Made by a program: the position numbers and the translations under genes
NCBI GenBank assembly: GCA_038380795.1
Contig: CM076279.1
Coordinates: forward strand, 8,695,001 to 8,759,000
Direction of reading: 5' to 3'
Source: Pyrocephalus nanus
Lineage: Eukaryota > Chordata > Aves > Passeriformes > Tyrannidae
Length of the DNA stretch: 64,000 nucleotides
Part shown: positions 52,150 to 64,000 of the stretch, one piece after another
Numbering within the stretch: position 1 is the stretch's first letter
Layout of the letters: each line of letters opens with the position of its first letter
The notes under the pieces: generated by a model
The model's database searches: none
What the model saw: the letters and a program-made list of their open reading frames with translations, nothing else
Told to the model about the DNA's origin: nothing

Positions 52150-54947
52150 CCACATTTCTCCCCAGTTTGTTGTCCTCACAAATCTGTGCTGAGAGACATA
52201 ACACAAGCAGCTTGACTCCAGCTGGGATGGCAAGCAAAACAGTCTCTCTGGAGCCAGCACTTCCAAAGATGCTCCCCCATATGTTCCTACATCCACTTAC
52301 TCCGAGAAGGCAAAGGAATGCACAAAGAGCCACGCTGTATTTCTCCACCTTTATGCAAAACTCCCCTTTCCCAGCCCCATTTCTCTCCAAGTCCACCTAC
52401 AGCAAACCTGCAGTTGTGGCTGCACCCCTGAAGGTCACTTCCCTGGCACTGCTGCAGCACATTCCAAAGGGCTGATCTCAACATTCCTTCCTAGAGAGCT
52501 GGACACTGGATTGGTGACTGCAATGAAGAAGGTAGGTGGTGTGTGGAAGCAGAGTTGTTAAACAGCTGGCAACATCTGTGCTTCAGCATTTATCACACAA
52601 CATTTACCCAGCTACAGCCAAAACATTGAGTAATTTTTAGACTTGGAGCAGTTTCCACAGTCATTTGATTTCCTCCGATCTGTTTTCAGCAGAAAAAAAA
52701 ATAAAAATGGTAGTCACAGGGAGAGACAGTAGAAAATGCATTTAATTAATGCAAATCATTAATTTTGATATTTCTTTTGTATCAAGATTAAGTTCAGAAT
52801 GCCTCTGTTTTGAAGCAGAAATAAAAGTGCATAGAACAGAAAATATTTGTAACTCCTCCCAAGCTTATCCACACTGTAAGTCAAAAAATTCTCAACTCAC
52901 TGCAAGTAGATTGTAATGATATTAAATATAAAGTTACGCTAATGATAATATTGCAGAAATACAAAATCATCACCTGTTATATTCCTTAGTAGTTGTAATT
53001 TGTTTCCCTGATGCTTTGTATTCCTGCATAGTTAGCCAGCAAATAGAAACAACACAGCAGCATGAAGACGTACACCACATGGTAAATAACAAATGCAGAA
53101 TTCTGAAGATATCACTGTAAAAATATTAATCAATTTCATTTAGAGAATTTAATTCTCTAGCTTGCTGCTACTGATTTACAAACAATCAGACCTGTCTGGA
53201 TTGAAAACAAAGACTAGCCTATAATTTGCCTCAGTAAATTGTTTTGAGATAGAAGATATGAAGCTCCATGGGGCAATGGTAGATTAATTTCTCATTCATG
53301 TACATGTGGACTCAATTAATTTCTGTCAACATTAATACATATGTAACTCATACAGACTGCCTGGAATGCCCCCTGCCATGTGGGATCTGTCCAAGCCTGA
53401 AATACCTGAGCTTTGGAAATCATAAGATCTGTTTGGGTTTTTTTTTTCATTTTAGGTATGTAAACAGCCTACTCACTCCAAACACAGGTGAGTTAAATCA
53501 TTCATACAAACTAAATGGCACTGGGTTCGTGTCTGCCCAAGGAAAGCAAAAACAACCTGATCCTGAGTTCATCCACCTCAGCACAACTGGCATCACTCCA
53601 ATTACTTCCTGGCATAATTGATGAGCTCCCTCCACTCTCTGATGACCTGCCCAGTCAGGTGACCAAAATCAGATCAGTGGCTTTTGTGTTCCTCTTTCCT
53701 CAGAATGCTTTGTTTATGAAATGGACACTCATGCACAGCGCTGGACAGGAAAGACTTATCTTTGGATGTCTGTGAAAATGACTTTTCCAAACCCCAGTTC
53801 AAAATTTTACTTCTGTGATACCCACATACACCCCTGTGTATCAGGCATTGCATTTCAAAGCTTCACCTTCCATAAACTTATATGCAAAAATTTACATGAA
53901 ATACACTCTGTAAAACAAACAAACAACCCCTCCAAACCAACAAGCTATTAAACGAGGACAAATTCAAATAAACACATTTTACAAGGCACGCTGAGCACAG
54001 TATTAACTTGACAAAAGCAAGAATAAAGGCCAAGAAAGCCACCTGCAGAACTTAAGTTTTGAAATGGTACAAGACATTTCAGCTGCATTTGCTTGGGTCA
54101 GCAGAAATATAGCACCATGTCCTGCAACAGAATTTTAAAGATGAACAAACAAAAAAGTCCTTCTATGTAGTTGATACAGCAAATGGAGTTTGCAAACTGA
54201 AAGATTATCCTAATTTAAACCTGAGTAAGGCTGCAGAGTTCAATCCCTGCTCTCACGACACTTTCTAAAGAGCACAAACAATCACAATATTAAGTTGGGC
54301 TGTACCTGAAAAGCTATCCTGTCAGCAGCCAGTTCAGCCTGTACCACACAGCTCCCAGTTCAGAGGAGAAAATCAATCTCCAGGTGAAATTACACGGGAT
54401 CAGTGAGCCCTAAAGGTCCTGCTCCTCCTGCCTGATCCCAGACACACAGCCCCTCTCCCCAGCTCAGCTCTGCAGCCTCTGAAAGCCTTCCCTGCATATT
54501 CATCTGCAGCAAGTCAGATACTTATCTCTGGGTTATGGAGCTGAATGGCTCCACAGAAGGAATCCCACAAAGGACAGGGGGGAAAATTCAAGATGGAAGG
54601 TGAGACCTCTCCTGTTTTGCATCACAAAGCCACAGATTAGCTCTTAGTTTCTCATCAGTACAATTTTCTGTAGAATGTGGGAAAGAAAAATCCTGAAAAC
54701 ACCTAAATACCAACCTGGCCCAGCCCTGCTCACACCAGCCTGTGGAATCTGATACAATCCAAGAATGGTGTGAGGCTTTCTACTGGGTTGGAAGACAACT
54801 TTGGAGCTATAAATAGTAACCAGCACATTTAACGCCCAAACACCTTTAAACAGCTTGCCTTTAAGGCAAATCAAACAATTAACAACTACGTTAATACCCA
54901 TAAAATTATACCGACAAAACCCAGTTAGGCAAAACGTGTTAACTTAC

Positions 54948-55012
54948 TGAATCCAGAAAGCAGAGATAGGTTCCTGAGCTCTGAATTACTGCTTGATTTT
55001 TAGCAAATCCAA
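54948..55012 (-). CDS. B3GNTL1: B3GNTL1 internal coding exon (probably coding exon 4), first half of the DxD motif
   Basis: Seen: acceptor (…ctcaacag), 65 bp, donor gtaagt. With the G carried over from the previous exon it reads VGFAKNQAVIQSSG then TYLCFLDS, 22 codons ending in phase 0. Known: AKNQA corresponds to the (A)RN segment that contacts the nucleotide in GT2 proteins, and the hydrophobic CFLDS strand leads into the metal-binding DxD motif. The exon stops after the serine of that motif, so the second aspartate comes from the next exon, almost 9 kb downstream in transcription. Residue identity with human B3GNTL1 is high over this stretch as I recall that protein. I have not aligned it. 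Confidence 0.94.
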
Positions 55013-58000
55013 CTGTTGAGAAAACAAAGATAAAATTATGGGGTAGCTTTTTACCATTATATTTTTTAAAATCTTACTACTGTCAGGAACAGATGGAAGA
55101 AAATACAAGAATCAGTATCACAAAAAGTCCATGATTTATCCATCTTTAAAACAAGGTAATTTGTAAATATTTAAATAGGATGCCTACTTCAGTGTCCTCT
55201 GAGTGATTATTCTACCATCAAGCAGAATTAGAATACTTTTCCTGGCCCTCCAAAGATAATACATATCCAGCAAAAGAGTGCCCTGACTTGCAAATCAAAT
55301 AATGTGAAGATACACAATACAAGATGGGAGTTTTATTCTTTAATGGGAAAAGTGGAAATGTAAAGCCCAAAAATCTCACCATGAAGCAGAGCAGAATAAT
55401 TCTGACTAACATTATCCCCAAAGTTTCAGATTTTGCAGTCGAAAAATGCAGACTTCTCTAATTCTCTACTTTTTTAGTGTGATAAAGTTTTAAGTTTGCT
55501 CGGGGAACAAACTTAACTGGGCTCAAAGGTTCCCTGAGCTGTAATGCACGTGCTCCTTGGCTATTTTGCTGAGTTGTCCAAGTACAGAAAAAGACTTATG
55601 ACTGCATTTCTTGCTGCCTCCAAGGAACATTATGTCAACTACCACCAGAACACTACTAATAAAGGCTCTTCCTTATAACTCTGTTACTCTTGTGCACTTT
55701 AATCCTCACCTTAACATCTCTTCATCGTGGATTTCTTGGACTTACTATCTTACAGTTTAATTCCCTACTCCCTTTTATACACAAATGAATATCTAATCTC
55801 ACATATACAGTGACTCTCAGTCTCCTTCCCCTTGGCAGTGAGAAAGCAGCTGGCAAAGACAGGAGCTGCCCCAACAGCAGAGCTGATTCCTGGCACGAGC
55901 AGTTTTAGTGGGAAACAACTGATTGCAACTCAGCAGGTCTGGGCATGCCAAGCCAGCAAAACCCCAATACTGAGGAGGCTCCTACTAAAGCAAGAGGTAA
56001 AAGAACAAAAAAAAAAAAAAATTTGCCCAACATCAAACAAATCAGTACTGTCATACAATTCATACTTCAGAGCAATTACCAGGTGTAGAATAGCTTGTAC
56101 CTACATTTCAATTAATTTCTTTACCATACCCCGATATTTCAACCACCTTCAGTTGTCAGTAATGAAGTACAGGGAACCAAAAATGTAGGAAAAAAGTGAA
56201 GGAGACTCAAAGGCAACCAGCAGTTGACAATTATTTTACTTGATAATTATCTTACTCTATGAACTTTCTGAAATATCTCAGATCTCATTTTCAAATAAAC
56301 CACTTTAAATAAAATCATGACGTATCTAGTATTTGTTATGAGAGAGAGTTGGAAAATATTTCTTTCTAGGATTAAGACAGAATCATCCTGACGTTTTCCA
56401 TATACCAGCTATTTTTTAGAGAGGAGAGAAGAAAATACACATATTTCTTAAATTATTAATAAGGGAGATATAAATCCCCATAGAAGAAACTAGGTATTAG
56501 AAATTGCTTCACCACAACAAATTCTGCGTTTGGCATGAGTAGAAAAATGTCTTTAATATTACTCTACTGAACAAAATGAAATGTTTGTGCCAGGTCTCTG
56601 AGTTTTGTAAGGCCTGCTTACTTGGTGAAAAGAGCCTGTTACCATGGTTACAGCCGTAAAAACTTAAGCCTCAGTGAGATATTAACATTCCTCACTCTTG
56701 GAAAGAAAAAGGTTTCCTTTTTTTAGGCAAGTGACCCTTTCTTTTTTTCTAGGTTCCCCCCCCCTTTCTTTTACATGTTTAGAAAAGAATCAGAAATAAA
56801 TCCTAATCTTGTGTAAATAGTTGAAGATGTGAAGCCTGACTAGTACATTGTTTCTGTACCAAAGCATCTTCTTTTGAAGGCAAGACTCCTTACAGTTGTA
56901 CCTAGTCCTTAACATAATAAAAGTAAATCACTGAAAGCAAACAAATACTATGGATTTCAAGTAACCTGCTCCTAAAATGTAACAACTGTGAAGGAAAGAT
57001 GTCTTTGTTTTAATGGTGGCCTGAGAGTGACTTCCACATGAATGAGCTTTGTTTTTTAGCACAACTATGCATTTCATACTATTATTTAAAACAATACTCA
57101 CAGCTGCATCCCCCATCCCCAGTTCATTAAAGATCTGCTCAGGTTGCAGCTACAGCAACGCTGAGAAATGCATGTTAGGCCAAAATATAACCTGACATAT
57201 CCCTAATGGCACAATGTACTTGTAATTCACAACTGGAACTCATTTTTAGGTTCAGATTCCTCAAGTGCAAAGGTGAACTGAAGTTAGAATTCTAACATAA
57301 GTTATTATCAGAGCATCGTGCCTGCGTGTTCTGGCAAACTAAAAACTAGTTTATACACAACTGATACAGCACTCTATTAGCAACAAGACTTTAGACAAAG
57401 AAAATATTTATAAAAATGGGAAAGATGTTACACAACACGATAGTATTAACAAAAACGTTACTAACCAACAAAGTATCATAATTAACAACCTCTGGGATTA
57501 TTCTTTGACTTGAGAAGTTGCAACCTTCTTAGCTGCTAGATCATCAACTACTAAGAGAAGTGAGATTTGAAAGGAGACTGATCACCCCCAGTGGAGGGAG
57601 GAAAAAAAAGGAGACAAATTTCCAGGAACACGAGTAATTCTTGACATTGCTCAATTCCAGCTGAATCAGTGGCCCAAAAGAGAAAAATTCCCTCTACAAA
57701 CCCTGCCTGTCTTTTCTCATCACCAGCCCAATAATGCTAATATTGCCAGCTGCACTGTCAAAACACCACCAGTTCATGCTAGAGATACTGAAATACTGAA
57801 ATAATAAAAATATTTATAGTAACAGTTATGCTGTGTTACTTCAGTATTGCTGGGTCTGACAACTGCTTAAAACCAGCTGTAAAATCTACAGTCAGGTAAA
57901 TGACAGTAAATAAAGCCCCAGGCCTATACCAGGTTGCAGTTTAATTCAGGGCCCAGACTCCAAAATTATTTGCACGTTTCAACTGAGGATGAAAATTAAA

Positions 58001-59105
58001 CCTTCTGAAACAGAACTGGGCTTTTGCATGAGAGGATCATTTTGAAGAGACTCTAATAAACCTGGGTTTCTCTCCACTTACAAACAGGGCATTTAATTAC
58101 AAAGCAGAAACTGTCCAGCTTTTGGTATCACGGTGTTTCCAAAGCCTGACTTTTAAGTGGGATAAGTTGAAAGACACAAATTTTGACCAGTTTTATAACA
58201 ATTCCTACCTGTCTACTCATTGCAACAAAGTCCAGAATGCCAGAAACATTAATTACACAGCTCCCCTACAAAATGTGAGCACCGTGTTCCTGCTTTGTCC
58301 TGCTGTTCTCCTCTTCCAACTTCAATGTCACTCAACAGCAGCTTCTTCGAAGAGCAGCGGACTTGTATTTCTATTTTACGTTTTAGGAAGCTTTTGTGCT
58401 AAAAAACCCTAAACATAAAACCAACCCAATTAAGCAAAAGAAAATCTCTTGGAGAGATTTGTTTGTAATCTCCTGCAGTGGGTAAATGTGATTCACATGA
58501 GCACGTAAATCAACAGGGAATCACACCATACACGTATTTGGCAGCTCAGTAAACATACTGGGTTAGCCCTCTGAGTTTAGTGAGAGCTTTTAGCTCACAT
58601 CAAAACTTTTCTGAAACCTCTGTTTATATTCAATCATCAAAGGGATCAAAAACGTATTTTTTTTTTCTATTTCAAGGCCTATTTTACAAGACTGAAAGAA
58701 ATGCTTTCTCTTTTTAAATCTTGACGTACAAAATATTACATTTCTTTTTTCTTAAAACCCACCTCCTGAAGATAAATCAGACATCAGAAAGCCACAGTAA
58801 AACTGTAAGCATTAACAACATTGTGTACTCTACAATTAAACAAAATTCTTTTGCAGAGTCGAGCACAAGTTCTTCTTTCTAAGCCAAGTTCTTCTTTCCT
58901 GGACATATAAACAAATTCTACACATCCCAAACCAACAGGGCCAAATTCTAAACTGGAATGAGTTTTTGAAGGGGGAGCTCTGGAAAACAATGTGGCTTTT
59001 TTCCATTGCAATGCAAATGGCTACGAAGACACTTTCCAAACTAAAACCCAGGAGGTGCCTGCAATAAAAATCTAATTCTCACAAAATCTCTGTTAAGGTA
59101 CATAC
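55013..59105 (-). other. B3GNTL1: B3GNTL1 intron, about 4.1 kb
   Basis: Phase 1 intron (splits a valine codon G|TT). The content is AT-rich with no recognised interspersed repeat, only short A or T runs (for example near 56.0 kb and a C run at about 56.76 kb). The open frames inside lack recognisable protein features. Confidence 0.85.
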
Positions 59106-59205
59106 CACCTCGAGGTTCAGACGAATCATTACTCCCAATGATTACTGGAATACCAACTTCTTCCAACTTGATCTTCCATTTCTCGATTATTTCAGCTGAA
59201 CCATC
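59106..59205 (-). CDS. B3GNTL1: B3GNTL1 internal coding exon (probably coding exon 3)
   Basis: Seen: acceptor (…ttttctag), 100 bp open from phase 0, donor gtatgt, ending one base into a codon. The translation begins DGSAEIIEKWKIKLEE and continues VGIPVIIGSNDSSEPRG. Known: the corresponding part of human B3GNTL1 has the same IIEKW…KLE and VIIG arrangement just after the FNDASK segment. This is the alpha-helix and second beta-strand of the GT-A nucleotide-binding half. The single leftover G completes a valine codon with the first two bases of the exon at 54948-55012, so phase continuity supports both models. The 118-bp intron separating it from the previous exon is far smaller than the other introns of the gene. 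Nothing is broken here: no stop, no frameshift and both splice sites canonical. Confidence 0.94.
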
Positions 59206-59323
59206 CTAGAAAAAATAGTGACACAGATGCAGCAATTTTAGTTTGCATGGTGAACTGAACCAAAAATTCCTGCCAGAGACAGTATTTACTCGAACACTAT
59301 TTTAAGGAAGGTCTGAGACGTAC
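59206..59323 (-). other. B3GNTL1: B3GNTL1 intron, 118 bp
   Basis: Short intron with donor gtacgt and acceptor ttctag, phase 0. It is bounded by two exons whose translations join as FNDASK-DGSAEI. Nothing else is visible in it. Confidence 0.92.
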
Positions 59324-59440
59324 CTTACTGGCATCATTAAAAATTGACAGCTCCATGGCTCCTTCAAAATCTTGTTCCCAAACTGACTTTAGGCATTCAT
59401 CTAACCAGCACTCACTGTTGTGAACAGGCACAATGACAGA
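59324..59440 (-). CDS. B3GNTL1: B3GNTL1 internal coding exon (probably coding exon 2), GT2 nucleotide-binding start
   Basis: Seen: the minus strand has an acceptor after a T-rich tract (…ttgtag), then 117 bp open in phase 0, then a consensus donor (AAG|gtacgt). The 39 codons begin [15 protein letters not shown] and end [11 protein letters not shown]. Known: this matches the N-terminus of B3GNTL1, a GT-A-fold family 2 glycosyltransferase-like protein annotated as a putative beta-1,3-N-acetylglucosaminyltransferase. PVHN is the first beta-strand/loop motif of GT2 enzymes, and FNDAS occupies the place of the usual DDxS nucleotide-sugar-binding motif. Inference: since the family starts only a few residues before this point, the missing 5' exon should code for the initiator Met and a few residues; I do not see it up to 64000. 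The next exon follows after only 118 bp. The gene assignment is strong. The enzymatic activity of the family is inferred from homology and is not shown by this sequence. Confidence 0.95.
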
Positions 59441-60830
59441 CTACAAAAAAACAAACAAAAACCCACGTGTATGTCAGTAAGCACTATTTTTGTTCACTTA
59501 CAAGTACAAGAACATTTATTAAAAAGGGGAAGTGCCAGATCCTTCTGAAACTAACTTTCACCAAAAAATGCATCTGAAAAATATGCAGGCAAAGAAACTT
59601 TATTTTTGTCATAAATATATGATTTGCTTTTTGCTCCATCGAAGCTTTTGTGAAAAAATTACTTTGATTTCTACAAGATGGGTTTTGGTAGAAGTCCCAA
59701 GAAACAGGAGAGACCACTGAAGCAAATCCACTAAAAGAAGCCATCAGTAACACCACCCAAACCTGTTTATGGTATTCCTGCATTTCTTAAGACACTCTTT
59801 ACTTCTGCCTTCCATTAATACATCTTACTCTTTAATTTTTCTTTAAACATACTACCTAGTTGGAGAGGCTCAAATATGCAGCCTGGACCTTCAGGCTCTA
59901 GCCAAGTTTTTAGAAATTATTCAATCTACAAGTGCTCTTTAGCACATTAGAAGCTGCTGTAGATGTAATTCCACACTCTGCCATCCCAGCTGCAGGTTTT
60001 CCTCTTGGTTCAGACGTGCACATAAAACAGGAAAACCTATCTGAGATATTTTAAAGTTGGTCAGAAATCAGAGATGAGGGGTTTCTCTGTTCAGTTACTC
60101 CCCACTGTTCTAATTACCCCCCAAAATCCAACAACCCCCAAAATTCTGTCAGATCTGAAAAAAAAAAAAAAAAAGAAGAACATATCCTTTTTACAGAACT
60201 CCAAGTGCTGAGGAATTAGCCCAGTAACACACTGGCTATGTTTCTAAAGGGAGAGCCCGAGCCTGTACCTGTTAAAATTGCTGATAGATGAGGAACTTAA
60301 GGGCCTAAGTAACTCATAAAAAAGTCTCAGGGGACATTTCAAGAAGTCCCTAGAAACAGAATTTAAACTCCTTATTGTGTAGGGTAACCATAAACACATG
60401 GTTAGAAGAAAGAGAGGATTAGTCCCTATTGTGAGCAGGCGAGAACCTCAGGAAACAAAATACTGGAGGGATCCTGAAATTGAATTATTCACGATTTAGT
60501 GTTAGGGGAGCACATGTAAATCGTGTGGATACACACAGATGAATATCTTAGTAGGCAGATTTTTAGACACTGAGGAGCACAGGTAGGACAGAGCAGGATG
60601 TGTGGGACAGTAATTAACAATATTTCACCATCAAATAAAATAGTAAACCTGTCTAAAGTGAATGAACCTCCTGATCTTTGGCAGGATGATGTAGCAGGTG
60701 AAAGGGCTACTTAAAAGAAGTAGAAGGAAAACTTCGTAAAATGTTAAGCAAAGCAGGCCTTTGACTTGTGTTTTGGAGAGATAAATAAATAAAATAAGGA
60801 GAATACACACAAACAAAAACCCCGATCCCC

Positions 60831-60871
60831 CAAACCAAACCAAAACAACAAAACCAAAACAAACAAACAAA
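60831..60871. repeat. CAAA/CCAAA-rich low-complexity tract
   Basis: Irregular repeats of caaacc, caaaac and caaa units, ending in three clean caaa units. It gives the Val/Leu/Phe-rich frame on the minus strand at 60631-60909. Confidence 0.85.
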
Positions 60872-63219
60872 GGATAAATGATTATGCCATAATTACAACA
60901 TACAGACAAAAAAGATTATTTTGGAACTGTCTCTGATTAGTCTCTTTGAGACTAAAAAATAGCCACAAATCTGAGATTCTCAAATAATATTCAATTTACT
61001 CAGGATTTTAATATCCTTTGTTTCAAGATGGCAATTAAAATACAACCTTATACATTCACATTAAAGAATCTAACATACTTATTCAGGAGAAGAGGGTTCC
61101 CCACCTCCTCCAATGACAATATAAATTTGCTACTCTTTTGTACATCCAGAAAAATCAGTTATTTTTTAATTTGTTTTCTGATTCACTCAGTAAAATTTTG
61201 ACTATCACAAATGAGCTTGCTGTTGGCTTGAGAACTGGAACTTCTTTGCTTTTTTTCCATAGTGAACTCCTGTTTTAAGTCAGAACAGCAGTGCAAAATA
61301 GCAAGATGATGTTTGACCTCCCTGTTTGGTTTGAAGTGAAAGCAGAAAACTCAGTAGCACATATAAAGCAACCTGTAAACACCTGCTGGCACTGAGGTGC
61401 TCTGAACTCGCTATAATAACTCATTATATATTACCATGCTCCTGAACACGTTAGTGAGGGCAAATTCTTCTTCCACAGAACTATGCCCACCATGTAGAGC
61501 TGCCAAAGGTACAGAGCTGAACTGCTGCTGAGACCTCTGTGTAACACTCAAAAAATCAACAAATCCACGCAAATAACTGCACTCAGAAATATGATTGACA
61601 CATCAGAGCAATACTGATGTACACTGGAGTTTCCTCATGTCCCACCATTCTTGCTCAGCTTACTGGTTTTCTGCGTTTACTTTCATTTTAAGCCAAGGAA
61701 AAATCAAAAATCCAAGCTTTCATTTCTCCCTAGTGCATTCCTACATTTGCACTCTGGCTTAAGTGTCGCAGTTGGCACTTGTGCTGAACTGGGCAGCCTT
61801 TATATTGGTGTATCACAACACTTCAACCTTCTTGGATCATTTAAAAACAGAAAAACATGAACTATTTCACTTATTTTGCATTCTCATGGCAAAAACAGCA
61901 GCTGGTAGTAACTTCAAGAAACTGTGGCTGCTGCTTCTGTCCCAAACCAAGATCAGCTACAGTTCCTATCACTGCTGACAAACCCTGTCTGCAGGGAGAA
62001 ACATCAACCTTGCTAAGGGAATCACTAAAAGCAGGTATAAGGGAGACCTGGAATGCAGTTTTCCCAGTGTCTTTTTGCTGCAGTTTATGCCAATATTCCC
62101 AATTCCAGCACAGGTGATTTATTCCAGTTCTCTTTTCATGTATTTGAAGACTGCTACCATAATAGTGAACTACAGAAATATGTATAGAGCTGTCTCAAAT
62201 TAATTTTGAGTATTTGGGACATAAATTGCGAACAACTACTGTGTTTTTATCGATATAAGATCATCTGAGTGGCGACTGAGTCAGAATGGTCATTTCATTA
62301 GCTGGGACTGATTTACAGCAGCATCAACAGGGGAGGAGTTTCATGGCCTGTGAGCCAAGTGCGACTCTTAAAACACAAGAGCTATGAATCAAACCTGGAT
62401 TTGAGCACTGTGACACTGGCTGAGTTTCCCTGAACTTCTAGAGTAAGATCTGAAGTGATTCTGCCTATTTTTAGCAATGTAGTTTTGCTATCAACTGAGC
62501 TGAAGAACAGTTCTTGGCTTCACTGCAAAGAGAATTTTGTATGGCAAAAATGACCCAATGTGAAATGGGTAACAGGTATTTCCACCCCCCTTCGTCCACA
62601 AATGTATCCCTCAACCCAAAAACTCCCTCCCCTCCCTCAGCTAGACCACTGAAAACCAATACATCAATCACAAAACCGAAGAGGGGAAAGGTGAGGTTTT
62701 AAATTAAAAAAAACATTGTCAGAATCTGTGCAGCTGAATGTTTTGTGATGTTTTTGGTATTATCACCATCACCCTCCAAGAATCTGGATGATAAACAACT
62801 CCAAAGTGAAAACTTTCAGTCTCCACCAATTTCAGTTCAAGCAGGCTCCTACCTGCCCCCATATCTCAATCTGGAAAATAACTTTGGAACAGCATTTTAA
62901 CACTGCTGAAAATGTATAGAAGTCATAACTTCTATTTTTCAGTGAAGTTTTCCTATTATTCCAAGCTATTTCCAAACTCAAGGCTGTTGGCAGAAACACA
63001 CCAGCTTTGTCAAACCTCATCTCTGGGGTACTTTAAATTAATTTACAATAACCCAGAGAAATTTTCAGGCCACAAACTTCGACCTGCCTCTAGGACCTGA
63101 GACTCTGTGACGTTGTTCATTATTTTTACTTGCTCATTGATTTGTATGTTGTAATTTTTCAGGCATTTGCCAGACTAACCTTAAATTGTTGCCAAACCCC
63201 ATCAGCTGTGTGTGTATAA

Positions 63220-63710
63220 ATTTAATAGATGTAATAGACATATAAATGTTTCTGTATGCTTTACTTAAAATTTTTATACTATATATATAATTTGGACAAA
63301 TATGTATAATTTTAATAAATGTAATAACAAAAGTAATATTTTTCTATACCTTTATTATATAATTTGTACAGATATGTATAAATTTAATAAATTTAACAGC
63401 AAAACTAATCTTTATATAAATCTTTATTATATATAGATACACAGACAGATATATAGAGATGTAGCTATACATATCAATTTTTTTAATCTATTACATATGA
63501 ATAGATATCTCTATATGGATATAATTATATATTATTTATAGATATAGATATCTATATACATAGCTATCTCTGTATAGATAGATATACAGATATATAGATA
63601 TACAGATATATAGATATCTATACAGATAGATATCTCTATATGGATAGATATACATTATAGGTAGATATATATCTATACAAACATATATTTTAATGTAAAT
63701 ATAGAAATAT
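63220..63710. repeat. AT-rich microsatellite block with GATA/TATC units
   Basis: From about 63220 there are diverged repeats of a unit like 'atgtataaatttaataaatg'. They pass into interleaved gata/tatc and tata units (63430-63680, for example tagatatctatacagatag). The block is self-complementary in many places and could form long hairpins. Confidence 0.85.
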
Positions 63711-63844
63711 TACATATCAATAACATACTTTCCCACCTATCCTCTAACCACATTTTTCACTGGCAACTCCCCAGCCTGCACTTGATCCAAAACGCTGTGT
63801 TCAGCACTTAAAAAAAAAAACAACGTAATACCCTTTACTGCTCA

Positions 63845-64000
63845 ATATTGTATACAGTTATACATATTTGTATATATATTTATATAGAGAGACATAGAGA
63901 GAGAAGAGATATAGACATATATAGAGATATGTGATATGTACATATTTATATATTTATGTTTAATAATTATAATTTATATATATTTAATATATTTTTATAT
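63845..64000. repeat. TA/GAGA-type microsatellite at the window edge
   Basis: tatata, gagaga and atatttat units run to the end of the window, separated from the previous block by about 130 bp of non-repetitive sequence (63711-63844). It probably continues past 64000. Confidence 0.8.

Larger units (their letters stand above)
45983..54947 (-). other. B3GNTL1: B3GNTL1 intron, about 9.0 kb, splits the DxD motif
   Basis: Phase 0 intron between LDS and DDV. It contains a 26-bp tandem duplication at 48337-48388, poly(A) at 50109-50130, a TA repeat at 51002-51018 and poly(T) at 52133-52149. No second gene is recognised. The open frames of about 100 residues near 47.7-48.1, 52.1-52.5 and 53.3-53.6 kb have no motif, no splice context and sit across low-complexity or T-rich sequence. 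Confidence 0.85.
59441..64000 (-). other. B3GNTL1: B3GNTL1 intron 1, 3' part (start exon outside the window)
   Basis: The family begins only a few residues before the first visible exon, so a short start exon is expected upstream. I see no CpG-rich promoter-like region and no Met-containing mini-exon with a phase-0 donor in this stretch. It holds AT-rich unique-looking sequence, a CAAA-rich stretch near 60.83 kb, a short poly(A) near 60.16 kb and the TA/GATA microsatellites from about 63.2 kb on. The promoter therefore most likely lies beyond 64000. Confidence 0.7.

Noticed and set aside
63420..63700. Regular repeats that might suggest a CRISPR-like array or a telomeric block
   Set aside because: There are no spacers of constant length and no TTAGGG units. 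It is a plain GATA/TA microsatellite in a bird intron.

Overview
This is AT-rich, intron-like vertebrate DNA, and the repeats point to a bird. There are avian CR1 LINE 3' ends at about 7382-7542 and 18178-18230. At 27985-28124 there is a composite SINE with a tRNA-Ile-derived head and a CR1-derived tail. That architecture matches TguSINE1-type elements, which are known from passerine birds, so a songbird or close relative is the best guess. Two fragments resembling an avian endogenous-retrovirus LTR (about 1380-1960 and 44396-44480) fit the same picture. Nothing looks bacterial: no operons, ribosome binding sites or long genuine ORFs.

The one protein-coding gene I can support is B3GNTL1, a family 2 (GT-A fold) glycosyltransferase-like gene, on the minus strand. 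Five consecutive internal coding exons are readable: 59324-59440, 59106-59205, 54948-55012, 45917-45982 and 34593-34688. All have GT/AG boundaries and compatible phases. Together they encode about 148 continuous residues that align with the N-terminal part of the human protein: a PVHN motif, a FNDAS segment, an AKNQA segment, the LDSDD acidic motif and an ERYTRWIN segment. The start exon is not visible below 64000. The downstream exons (the VFTSNGPT, VPEDLLFFY and later parts of the family) are not visible above position 1. The window is therefore an internal slice of a large gene.

Layout: 59441-64000 is the 3' part of intron 1, ending in a GATA/TA microsatellite at the window edge. 34593-59440 holds the five exons, with introns ranging from 118 bp to about 11 kb. 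1-34592 is apparently one continuing intron of more than 34 kb, carrying most of the interspersed repeats, a long poly(A) tract and a CpG-rich patch near 24.1-24.3 kb. Almost all open frames in the window are chance frames, including the homopolymer-driven poly-Phe frames.

I found no novel multi-gene system. The items most worth a second look are a possible 18-nt in-frame microexon (41675-41692), the CpG-rich patch, the passerine-type SINE, the unusually long last intron and a possible poly(A)-tailed retroposed segment at 11.2-11.56 kb. No conservation or expression claim could be tested here.
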